A stretch of DNA of 64,000 nt, from contig DATKUY010000013.1 in the NCBI GenBank assembly GCA_035530375.1, forward strand, positions 1 through 64,000. Direction: 5' to 3'. A program made the translations under genes and the position numbers. Positions 46,106 to 52,807 of this stretch are shown here, one piece after another (position 1 is the stretch's first letter; each line of letters begins with the position of its first letter). The notes beneath the pieces were generated by a model. The model saw only the letters and a list, made by a program, of their open reading frames with translations, was not told the origin of the DNA and did no database searches. The DNA is from Sulfuricella sp035530375. Its GTDB lineage: Bacteria > Pseudomonadota > Gammaproteobacteria > Burkholderiales > Sulfuricellaceae.

Positions 46106-46659
46106 GGATCCCACCTAACATGACAATTTCCACCGAGAAAGAACAGCAGACCTAGTAAATCAGCTTGCGTCAACATTAGGTCATTGTCGCCCAGCATCTC
46201 CAAAGCGGGCTTTAACACTTTTTCGCTTATGAGCGCATCGACATCAACTCTAGGCGCCCCAGCCTCAATAGCAGGCGTTACATTCAAAAAAAATTCTGTG
46301 TACAGCTTTGCAAGAATATGCGTAAGAATGTCTTGGGCAATACCAGATGTCTGGTATTTCATCACCGTCTTGGCCGCTGACTCCTTTAACTTAGTAGCGA
46401 CCCTAATTAGATCCATGCGATTAGAATCAGAAAGCTTTGCTTCAAGCCCCCGCACGTCACCATCGGTGACCGCAGAACAGTAATGCTGCAATTGCTCTGA
46501 TATCTGTGCGAAATAGGGTTGTGACTGATTATCTGTACGCAATCTTTCATACAAACGGGCAAGTGGCGATTGATTGGTAAAATTGTTGGTTGTGCTCGTA
46601 TATTTATTTCCGCCAACAAGGTCACCACCGACTGTGTTGCCAGACTGATTCGTAAACAT
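46099..46659 (-). CDS. ABC-3C third component with Gly/Asp-rich N-terminal motif
   Basis: 186 residues. The N-terminus (QSGNTVGGDLVGGNKY, residues 5-20) is a short beta-helix-like repeat of the GNxxGGDxxxG type that occurs in ABC-3C effector components. A helical ABC-3C C-terminal domain follows (about 30-186). No nuclease motif is visible, so any toxic role may come from the tiny membrane partner encoded just upstream. It shares its first residues' motif with that partner. The start codon at 46659 follows the partner's stop without a gap. Confidence 0.7.
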   Translation of the reverse strand: MFTNQSGNTVGGDLVGGNKYTSTTNNFTNQSPLARLYERLRTDNQSQPYFAQISEQLQHYCSAVTDGDVRGLEAKLSDSNRMDLIRVATKLKESAAKTVMKYQTSGIAQDILTHILAKLYTEFFLNVTPAIEAGAPRVDVDALISEKVLKPALEMLGDNDLMLTQADLLGLLFFLGGNCHVRWDPC

Positions 46660-46851
46660 TTATTTTTCAGTCTTCTTAATGCTATCGCCTGCAATTATAT
46701 CGCGACCAGCAGTATTGCCTTTTTGCGACACAAATCGCATAAAGAAGCTTTTCTTGTTAGTGCTAGTAAAAGCGAATTTGAATACCAGGCCGCCAACACC
46801 TAAAGCTAAAATAATACTTGCAACCCACTTCCCGATCTCGACCCAATCCAT
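46660..46851 (-). CDS. small membrane protein of the ABC-3C operon
   Basis: 63 residues. One membrane segment (about 8-28, KWVASIILALGVGGLVFKFAF) is followed by a basic linker and the tail QKGNTAGRDIIAGDSI (residues 43-58). That tail matches QSGNTVGGDLVGGNKY of the next gene at 7 of 16 positions, all at G, N, T, Q or D. The stop codon abuts the next start, and GAGGGG precedes the ATG at 46851. I infer a membrane anchor or pore-forming effector joined through stacked GN repeats. I recognise no named family. Confidence 0.7.
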   Translation of the reverse strand: MDWVEIGKWVASIILALGVGGLVFKFAFTSTNKKSFFMRFVSQKGNTAGRDIIAGDSIKKTEK

Positions 46852-47121
46852 ACAACCCCTCGGAATTTAGATGGTTATCCGCACATTTAAATCGTCAGTA
46901 CTTTGGGAATAGCTGTCCCCAATAGCATAAACAGGTTACACGAAGAGCGACATTTAGCAAAGAGAACCATGTATTTACGAATTCCTGCAGGCATGGCAAG
47001 GCGCAAGCCGCAAGAAATAGATGGCCAAGCAGGTCGAGCGACACGCTCGTACCTCGCCGGTTTGAAGCATCAGGACGAAAGCTTTCGATCAACAACCGAT
47101 TTACCAAAATCGGGGAATTGG
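46852..47121. other. gap between ABC-3C operon and relaxase remnant
   Basis: No supportable gene. Short frames here (to about 70-98 codons) have no homologous look, and those on the plus strand run antisense to the relaxase remnant. It should hold the ABC-3C promoter near 46870-46915, which I cannot fix. Confidence 0.5.
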
Positions 47122-47343
47122 TCAGCGGCCTCGATCATTATCTTTCCCTTGGGCTTTATCCTGCTCCCTTCGCTGTTCAAGCCTCTCTCGATACGTTGAT
47201 CCTTTGGCATCAGGGGCGAGCGTGGGCTGCTTCTGGTCGCCCCGCTCGCACTCTTGCTGCCTACGCGCTGCTCTAGCTTTTCGCGATAGGTCTGTGGGCG
47301 CTTCGTCGAGTGCCTGCTCAATGTGAATCTCGAAAATGCACCC
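47122..47343 (-). pseudogene. C-terminal remnant, possibly of a relaxase (MobA/TraI type)
   Basis: An open minus-strand stretch with no start codon reads ...FEIHIEQALDEAPTDLSRKA then ARAARRQQE and STYRERLEQRREQDKA, ending TGA at 47122-47124. An in-frame stop at 47344-47346 closes it upstream. The Arg/Gln/Glu-rich tail with TYRERLEQRRE resembles the C-terminus of plasmid relaxases. It would be a broken copy. The assignment is tentative. Confidence 0.35.
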
Positions 47344-47640
47344 CTACCACACTACCAAGCATCATAAATGCCATGTGGAACTGGTGTTAGTCAGACATTG
47401 TTGTTTTCTAGCAACCTAAAAATAATAATTTTGAAAATTTGTTGTGTCAGATTCCGTATTTTTTTCTAACCTATTGGTTCATTGCGCAAAGTTAAATACA
47501 TTTTATTGAATTGTTTTAACAAATCACGATATCTACTCTGCATATCTCAATATCTGCATCGCAACCGACAATATTTACACCGCAAATTTCCATCTCTACA
47601 CAACAAAAACGATTATTGTCATTTGATTACAAAAGGGTTT
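47344..47640. other. AT-rich non-coding region before the replication genes
   Basis: No gene is seen. It is very AT-rich, with partly repeated ATATCT/CTGCAT and CCGCAA words at 47525-47590. Its place upstream of a trfA-type operon fits an origin-proximal control region. Confidence 0.45.
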
Positions 47641-47670
47641 TTGACTTTCTGTATTTCACGGTGCGATACT
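47641..47670 (+). promoter_or_regulatory. candidate promoter of the replication operon
   Basis: TTGACT at 47641-47646 and GATACT at 47665-47670 are 18 bp apart, 37 bp before the ATG of the small DNA-binding gene. Confidence 0.45.
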
Positions 47671-47707
47671 CAATCCATCGTTAGCTTACGTTTCATAGGG
47701 ATATAAA

Positions 47708-47944
47708 ATGTCCACAACAGCAGAATTCATGATGACCAAATACGGCCCCCTACTGAGCCTCACACAACTGGCCGCACTCTTTGATCGAAGCGCTGACGGA
47801 GTTCGACTCAGCCTTCTTGCGGACAATGACTTTTCCAGACGAATTAGGCCAACGAAGATAAAACTTGGGCGGCGCATCTATTTCAAAACCGAGCTAGTCG
47901 CAAAAGTTATTTCCGGAGAAATCGTGGAAGCAAGCAAGGTTTGA
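47708..47944 (+). CDS. small plasmid-type DNA-binding protein
   Basis: 78 residues. The pattern LLSLTQLAALFDRSADGVRLSLL...RRIYFKTELVAKVI is that of helix-turn-helix proteins encoded just before trfA-like genes on plasmids. It may regulate replication. AGGGA precedes the ATG, and the stop overlaps the next start by 1 bp (TGATG), so the two are translated together. Confidence 0.7.
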   Translation: MSTTAEFMMTKYGPLLSLTQLAALFDRSADGVRLSLLADNDFSRRIRPTKIKLGRRIYFKTELVAKVISGEIVEASKV

Positions 47945-48888
47945 TGGTGTCTTCAAACATCCAAGGTCAGCTAGGTGAGGCTTTAAACCGCCTGCTGGAA
48001 AACAATCATCGAAGGAAGGATTCAAAACCGATACTGGTAGGTAAAGACGTCCAATTACCGCTATGGCCAGAACCAACGCGAGGCACGCCAAATTCATGGC
48101 TCCGTGGAGCATTATTCGCTGCAATCCAAGGAAAAGAGCGCCGGGCACTCAAACGCGAGTTGCTGGCAACAGTTGCAGGGCTTCAGATCTATTTTACCGG
48201 TTGGCAACTTGATCAGTCAGATATGGATGTTTGGGACACATTCGTACATCTCTCGCGTATGCAAAAACTTGGGCAGCGAGTGGAATTCAGCGCACATTCT
48301 TTGTTGGTAGCGCTGGGGCGCAACACGGGCAAAAGTGACCACGAATGGCTTAAAAACTGCGTAGCGCGGCTATATAGCGCAGGCGTGGAAATCACAATAG
48401 ACCAACATAGTTACTTTGGGGCAATGCTCAAAGGCGAACGAGACGATGCAACTGGACGATATACCATCGAACTGGATCATAAACTATTAGCCATGTACTC
48501 AGCTGGATGGACGAGAATCGATTGGGCGGAACGCCAGGCGCTACGACGCAAACCTCTTGCTTTGTGGCTCCACGGTTGGTACAGCAGCCACGCCAAACCC
48601 TATCCATTACGCGTTGCAACGGTTCAGCGACTCAGTGGTTGCCGCAACACACAATCAGCAAGCTTCCGGCGCCAGCTCGTCAAGGCATTGGATGAATTGG
48701 TGAAGATTGGAGCCATCGAATCTTGGACGTTTTGTGATGACCTAGTAGACGTGGTAAGGAAGCCGACCCAAGCGCAGAAAAAACATTTAACCAAAGCAGC
48801 TGCGACCAGATCAAAACTTGGGGCACGGGATACGATGCACATTGGTGCGGAATACAGTGTGCCGAGACACGGGATACGATGCATTTGA
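47944..48888 (+). CDS. trfA: TrfA-type plasmid replication initiator
   Basis: About 314 residues. The layout (WLRGALFAAIQGKERRALKRELLATVAGLQIYFTGWQLDQSDMDVWDTFVHLSR then AHSLLVALGRNTGKSDHEWLKN and LDHKLLAMYSAGWTRIDWAERQAL) is that of TrfA proteins, which bind iterons and load DnaB. Six 22-bp iterons overlap its 3' end and continue beyond it, which is strong support. ATG at 47944 is preferred to the TTG at 47941. This is a plasmid gene now in the chromosome. Confidence 0.9.
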   Translation: MVSSNIQGQLGEALNRLLENNHRRKDSKPILVGKDVQLPLWPEPTRGTPNSWLRGALFAAIQGKERRALKRELLATVAGLQIYFTGWQLDQSDMDVWDTFVHLSRMQKLGQRVEFSAHSLLVALGRNTGKSDHEWLKNCVARLYSAGVEITIDQHSYFGAMLKGERDDATGRYTIELDHKLLAMYSAGWTRIDWAERQALRRKPLALWLHGWYSSHAKPYPLRVATVQRLSGCRNTQSASFRRQLVKALDELVKIGAIESWTFCDDLVDVVRKPTQAQKKHLTKAAATRSKLGARDTMHIGAEYSVPRHGIRCI

Positions 48889-48955
48889 GTGCGGGATACG
48901 ATACACCTTAATGCGGGATGCGGTGCAGCGAGACACGGGATACGATGCATTTAAT
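48824..48955. repeat. six iterons of 22 bp: candidate oriV of the plasmid-derived island
   Basis: Units start at 48824, 48846, 48868, 48890, 48912 and 48934, an exact 22-bp period. The core is CACGGGATACGATGCA, with more divergence in units 2 and 5. The first three lie inside the trfA coding end. This is the expected binding array of the TrfA protein. An AT-rich stretch with a GCTAAATTTAGC palindrome (49007-49018) follows. Confidence 0.92.
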
Positions 48956-49464
48956 TTACGTTGCGACAAGCCTTGAAGCCGCACATAGCGGCGATCTTGG
49001 CAGATCGCTAAATTTAGCTAATCTGTTTTAATCATTATTAATCAATTGGTGCGTGTCAATGAAGAACATGATGGCCGCTATGCGACTATGTTTCCCTTCC
49101 ATGCAGCTCGGTTCTCAGCCCATCGGGTGTGTGTCTTATTGTGCTGCATGGTGCCATAGCGCGGTCGATGGCCGGGTCACCCTTAAAGGATAAAGCTCTT
49201 TAAGGCCGCCCCTTCAAGGGCCGCTGCGCTCCAGTCCTCACCCGTTCGGTGCTCACCCGACAAAAATCAGAAGCGCCGGGCTGCGCTCCGCATGCGGCCT
49301 CCGGGCTGGCCCTTGACCCCCGCCCTCATACGCTATGGCGCCAAGCATCACAGACACGCACCCGATGGGCAAAGCAGTAAAACCAAGCTCCTACGGAAAA
49401 AGAAAATTAGGGTGCGCGCTGATTAAGATATTATTGTAAATGGCCTTAAATGAGGAGCGATAAA
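48956..49464. other. non-coding region after the iterons
   Basis: I see no gene. It includes AT-rich DNA with the palindrome GCTAAATTTAGC at 49007-49018 and a large inverted repeat (49118-49370) around a GC-rich centre. It probably belongs to the origin or a former transfer-origin region. Confidence 0.5.
49118..49370. repeat. long inverted repeat (arms about 44 and 40 bp) around a GC-rich core
   Basis: The left arm (49118-49161) begins GCCCATCGGGTGTGTGTCT and ends GTGCCATAGCG. The right arm (49331-49370) is its near reverse complement, CGCTATGGCGCCAAG...AGACACGCACCCGATGGGC. Between them are about 170 bp of GC-rich DNA. It could be a MITE-like unit, a recombination site or part of oriT. Confidence 0.75.
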
Positions 49465-50058
49465 ATGTTAGACGCATACATCAAGGCGACTGGAGGAATG
49501 ATTAAATGGCTGGTGTTCATTCTCTTTAATTTCGTCGGGCCTCTCATTAAGGGTATTTGCCTCGTTCTAGTGGTTCTCAGCCTGTTTGCAACCTTACTCG
49601 GCCTGCTGGTGCTTAATCACCCGTTTCAAATGCGGGAGTGGTGGGGCGGCTTGGGTTTGGGAGTGGTCGGAATGGCCGGCCTGATTAGCTACGAAATTAT
49701 GATGGTCCGCATGACGATGGAACGGATCATGGGAAATGACGAAGAAGAGGAAGCAAGCGGCTGGCTCCGTCTGCAAAACTGGCTGGCTGGACTGGCGCTG
49801 CTGTCGGTCTTTTCTGCTGCATCGTTCTATTACTTCCACCTGATTAACATTATTGAAGGATTGGCATTCGGCTATGGTTGGTTTCTTGCGGTCGGGGTTG
49901 TTGTGAGCGTTGGCCGTTGGCTGATTCGCCAAGGAATGAATGTGCTGGCCACCAATCAAAGGGAAGAACGCGATGTTAGGGCTGACCTGGTGGACTGGGC
50001 GGCAAATGAATCGGGACAGCCTAACGAGCGCGTTGTGGTGCCATTCAAGCGGGTTTAG
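49465..50058 (+). CDS. polytopic membrane protein of unknown function
   Basis: About 197 residues with roughly five membrane segments in two clusters (near 15-50 and 65-85, then 105-125 and 140-160). A charged cytosolic loop (GNDEEEEAS) lies between the clusters, and the tail is soluble. AGGAG lies 9 bp before the ATG at 49465. It converges with the virB5-like gene, with a 4-bp overlap. It may belong to the transfer system, but I see no family motif. Confidence 0.6.
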   Translation: MLDAYIKATGGMIKWLVFILFNFVGPLIKGICLVLVVLSLFATLLGLLVLNHPFQMREWWGGLGLGVVGMAGLISYEIMMVRMTMERIMGNDEEEEASGWLRLQNWLAGLALLSVFSAASFYYFHLINIIEGLAFGYGWFLAVGVVVSVGRWLIRQGMNVLATNQREERDVRADLVDWAANESGQPNERVVVPFKRV

Positions 50059-50762
50059 CGCTTTACCGTGACCCTTGCGGTATCAGATGTGCCGACACGG
50101 CTAAGGGCGATTTCATGCTGGCGTTGCGCAATCAGCTTTTGTTCAGCCTGTATCTGCTGATCCATGGCGGACAACTTTATCCGGGTGTTCTCCAGCTCTA
50201 GTTTCTTCGCGTTCAGCGCAGCATTCAGGTCGGCGATGGCTTTGGGATCGTTGGCCTGGTCGATCTGGTCGGTTAATCCCTGAATCTCCATCAACTGCCT
50301 GCCGGCTACATCGGTTGTCTGGTCGGCCATCGCTTTTTGCATCGCGCCCAGGTTGCGGGTACGCATCAGAATGTCCTTCATGCCGGGACTCATGCGATTA
50401 ACCTGATCTGGCGTGAGTCCGGCATTACTGGTGATAATCGAATTCACCATCTGGCCATAGCTGCCCGTGGTGCTTTGCACTTGTTGCAGAATGGAGTTCC
50501 AGGAGCCGGGTAAGTCCCTGACCGCGACCATCGCGGCTCTGGCTCCCATGCCACGCGAGCCGGTCGTCATTTCAATCTGCCGCTTCCAAGAGTCCACCTG
50601 GTATTGCAGCGCCTTGATCTTCTGCACGTCATTGTCGAGCGACAAGCCCTGATTGATGTAGTTCGCTATGTCAAACGTGGGAATGCCGGCACCGGCTGCG
50701 TGTACGGCAGTGCCGGCAAGCATCGAGGCGACAAGGGCAAATGAAACGGCGGTTTTCTTCAT
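50055..50762 (-). CDS. VirB5/TrbJ-like T4SS protein
   Basis: 235 residues with a signal peptide (MKKTAVSFALVASMLAGTAVHA). The mature protein opens GIPTFDIANYINQGL and is mostly helical coiled coil, as in VirB5/TrbJ pilus-tip proteins. AGGAGAT precedes the ATG at 50762. It lies 16 bp after the virB6-like gene. Other T4SS genes (VirB4, VirB8-B11, VirD4) are absent from the island, so it is a relic. Confidence 0.8.
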   Translation of the reverse strand: MKKTAVSFALVASMLAGTAVHAAGAGIPTFDIANYINQGLSLDNDVQKIKALQYQVDSWKRQIEMTTGSRGMGARAAMVAVRDLPGSWNSILQQVQSTTGSYGQMVNSIITSNAGLTPDQVNRMSPGMKDILMRTRNLGAMQKAMADQTTDVAGRQLMEIQGLTDQIDQANDPKAIADLNAALNAKKLELENTRIKLSAMDQQIQAEQKLIAQRQHEIALSRVGTSDTARVTVKR

Positions 50763-50778
50763 GTTTATCTCCTGATGA

Positions 50779-51822
50779 TTATTCGTTGACGGCTTTTGCG
50801 GCTCTTCTGATGCGTGGCCGACGCTGCACACGTGTTTCTCTCGGTTCGCCAGTTTGCTCGACGGAATTGTTACCCTTCTGGATTTTCTTATACGCGGCTT
50901 GCGCCAAGTATTTCGTACCCTTGCCGACCAATTTGGCGCTTCCTGCCGCACCTTTGCCGGCCCTCTTGGCCACAGCGGTTCCCGCCCCGAAAGTCGATAA
51001 AGATAGGCCTCCAGCCAGAGTCGAGGCCAATCCTGTTACTTGCTTCAAGACCAAGATGCCGATGATACCGGTTGAGGCGAGGGCGACCAGGTCGGCGATT
51101 TTCGCAGAGCCTCCCAAGGCGGCTATATCAGTGGAGGCATCGGCGAACATCGAAAGAATCAATGCGTTGACGCCAACGGCAAGGGCGGCCACCAGGCCGT
51201 ATTGAGTCAAAGCGCCGATCCATGAGACAAACCAGTTCTTAGTCGAATCGAACAGCAAAAAAGAAATGTACAATGGCCCGATGGCGAGCATTACGGCTGT
51301 TACTACTTTGCTTAGAACAATTAAGAATCCGACATACCCGGTCAAAGCAAATCCAAATATCCATACGCCGAGGGCGATGATGTACATCCCTATTTCCGTG
51401 ACGCCCCCCACATCCCAAAAGCTTTTCCCAATCTCATGGATGTTTCCGGTGATGCCGTCCAGCACTAAGCCCATTGACCCGCTCAATGTGTTGCTTCCAT
51501 TGAGCGGCACATCGGAAAGGGCGGATGCAAGCGCTACAGGGGAATCTTGAAACGTGCTAACAATGACATCGTTGTAAATTCCGGTAGCGAATGCGGCGCT
51601 CAGAATAAGCCCAAACTTTAAGGCGTTATGCACAAGCTGCATAAACGGTTCTTCGACTGTGCCGGATAAGTGCCGGTAGCCTTGGATCATGAAATAAAGA
51701 CCTCCGCCTGTGGTAACCAGTGGTTCCAGCATGACTGTCACCGCCCGGCTTTTCTCGACGACGAAGGCTATCAAATGGTTGTCGATATTGGCGAAGATGT
51801 TTTGATAATTAGTGAATGGCAT
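50779..51822 (-). CDS. VirB6/TrbL-like T4SS membrane protein
   Basis: 347 residues. An N-terminal periplasmic part is followed by a block of five to six membrane segments (about 130-270), including the GALTQYGLVAALAVGVNALIL stretch typical of VirB6/TrbL, and a basic C-terminal tail (VQRRPRIRRAAK). This would be the central channel protein in the inner membrane. It overlaps the next small gene upstream by 14 bp. Confidence 0.82.
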   Translation of the reverse strand: MPFTNYQNIFANIDNHLIAFVVEKSRAVTVMLEPLVTTGGGLYFMIQGYRHLSGTVEEPFMQLVHNALKFGLILSAAFATGIYNDVIVSTFQDSPVALASALSDVPLNGSNTLSGSMGLVLDGITGNIHEIGKSFWDVGGVTEIGMYIIALGVWIFGFALTGYVGFLIVLSKVVTAVMLAIGPLYISFLLFDSTKNWFVSWIGALTQYGLVAALAVGVNALILSMFADASTDIAALGGSAKIADLVALASTGIIGILVLKQVTGLASTLAGGLSLSTFGAGTAVAKRAGKGAAGSAKLVGKGTKYLAQAAYKKIQKGNNSVEQTGEPRETRVQRRPRIRRAAKAVNE

Positions 51823-52075
51823 GCCGCCCCCCTTTCTGATTCAGTCGGCGCACCTGGTAATAGCAGATCAGCAGGACGAAGGTGATCGTTGCCAATTTAT
51901 GGGGAAGCCGGATAAAACACAAGAACGGGGTTAACAGCAGCAAGAGGTAGATCGACCGTCTTTCCCACTTATTGCGCCAAGCGCGATAGCGCGAAACAAA
52001 GTTAGGCGGCGCGTCCGCGACAGGATCATTGGCGGCTTCTGGCTGGCGGCGTTTGGACAGTGGAATTATTTTCAT
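51809..52075 (-). CDS. small T4SS-associated membrane protein
   Basis: 88 residues. A basic N-terminal cytosolic part (RYRAWRNKWERR) precedes two close membrane segments (IYLLLLLTPFLCFI and LATITFVLLICYY). The size and position before virB6 suggest a VirB3-like or accessory transfer protein, but I cannot confirm it by motif. It overlaps virB6 by 14 bp, so it is co-translated. Confidence 0.6.
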   Translation of the reverse strand: MKIIPLSKRRQPEAANDPVADAPPNFVSRYRAWRNKWERRSIYLLLLLTPFLCFIRLPHKLATITFVLLICYYQVRRLNQKGGRHAIH

Positions 52076-52085
52076 TTTCGTATCC

Positions 52086-52334
52086 TTAAAATGTCCAGAT
52101 GAACTCGCCGGATTTCATCATTTCGCCTGATCGAATTAAGCCGGCCAGTATTAGCCAACTGGCCAAGCTGTTAAGAACGGCAATCTTTTCCTTGGTGGCA
52201 TCCTCTATGATAATGATTCCGTATTCACGGTTTGGGTGTTTGGCCACTCTCTCAAGCGTTTGAGCCATGAAATTAAGTCGCTTCGACAGGCATTCGATTT
52301 TTGTTGGGGCAGGTGATATTCTGGATTTAGCCAT
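52086..52334 (-). CDS. small hypothetical protein heading the T4SS remnant
   Basis: 82 residues without a signal peptide. The centre is amphipathic (EYGIIIIEDATKEKIAVLNSLASWLILAGLI) and may form one membrane-associated helix. GGAGA precedes the ATG at 52334. It starts the minus-strand run of four genes that ends with virB5. The function is unknown. Confidence 0.5.
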   Translation of the reverse strand: MAKSRISPAPTKIECLSKRLNFMAQTLERVAKHPNREYGIIIIEDATKEKIAVLNSLASWLILAGLIRSGEMMKSGEFIWTF

Positions 52335-52364
52335 TATTGATCTCCAAATGATCGGTAGTGGTCA

Positions 52365-52403
52365 GGCTGGGTAGGGAGCACCACCTCCTCACCCAGCCGT
52401 TTT
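52365..52403 (+). terminator. terminator-like hairpin
   Basis: GGCTGGGT (52365-52372) pairs with ACCCAGCC (52391-52398), followed by GTTTT. It would act on plus-strand transcripts coming from the left. Confidence 0.55.
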
Positions 52404-52593
52404 ATTGCGTTCTTTGATGTTACGCCTGAAATGGAAAAAAGCAAGCCAAAAACATGCGCAAGCATATGAAACTAAAACGATTATTATATAAGTGTTAAAG
52501 TGTCGTGGTGTAATAATGTACAGAATATGAGGGCATAGAATTGCTATGGTTGCCACACCATTTTTAGTATTTTATGGCTTCCTAAATCCACCT

Positions 52594-52609
52594 GTTGGAC
52601 ATGTCCAAC
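52594..52609. promoter_or_regulatory. palindromic operator candidate, copy 1
   Basis: GTTGGACATGTCCAAC is a perfect 16-bp palindrome upstream of the TIR-TPR gene. Two relatives lie upstream of the mobC-like gene. Confidence 0.65.
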
Positions 52610-52807
52610 TTTATTCAGGCATCCGTAAATACATAGTTAATTTCTGGCATGTACTGGGTGTCACATAAATATAAATTTGTGTTGATTGGCAAATATGGGA
52701 ATGCCCCCGTTGTGCCATTTGCTGTCAGTAGGGGTGTAAGATATCCAGCAAGAAAGCCGCCATTCATGAACTGCAAAGAACAATTTGTTTGAGAAAAGGG
52801 AAATGCT

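Larger units (their letters stand above)
52335..52807. other. divergent intergenic region before the TIR gene
   Basis: No gene is evident. It holds a terminator-like hairpin (52365-52403), an AT-rich stretch and the perfect 16-bp palindrome GTTGGACATGTCCAAC. Promoters for the TIR gene and the T4SS remnant should lie here. Confidence 0.5.

Noticed and set aside
46895..47199. Short frames on both strands (70 and 98 codons)
   Set aside because: No ribosome sites, no domain pattern, and they overlap each other and the relaxase remnant.
47525..47590. Second iteron array upstream of the replication operon
   Set aside because: The partly repeated words have no regular spacing, so I describe the region only as AT-rich.
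48624..48950. Minus-strand frame with repeated HRIPC-like words
   Set aside because: It is the reverse reading of the iterons and the end of trfA. The repeats arise from the 22-bp DNA units, not from a protein.
48824..48955. Possible short CRISPR array
   Set aside because: The period of 22 bp is too short for repeat plus spacer, the repeats diverge, and there are no cas genes. The TrfA gene overlaps it, so iterons fit better.
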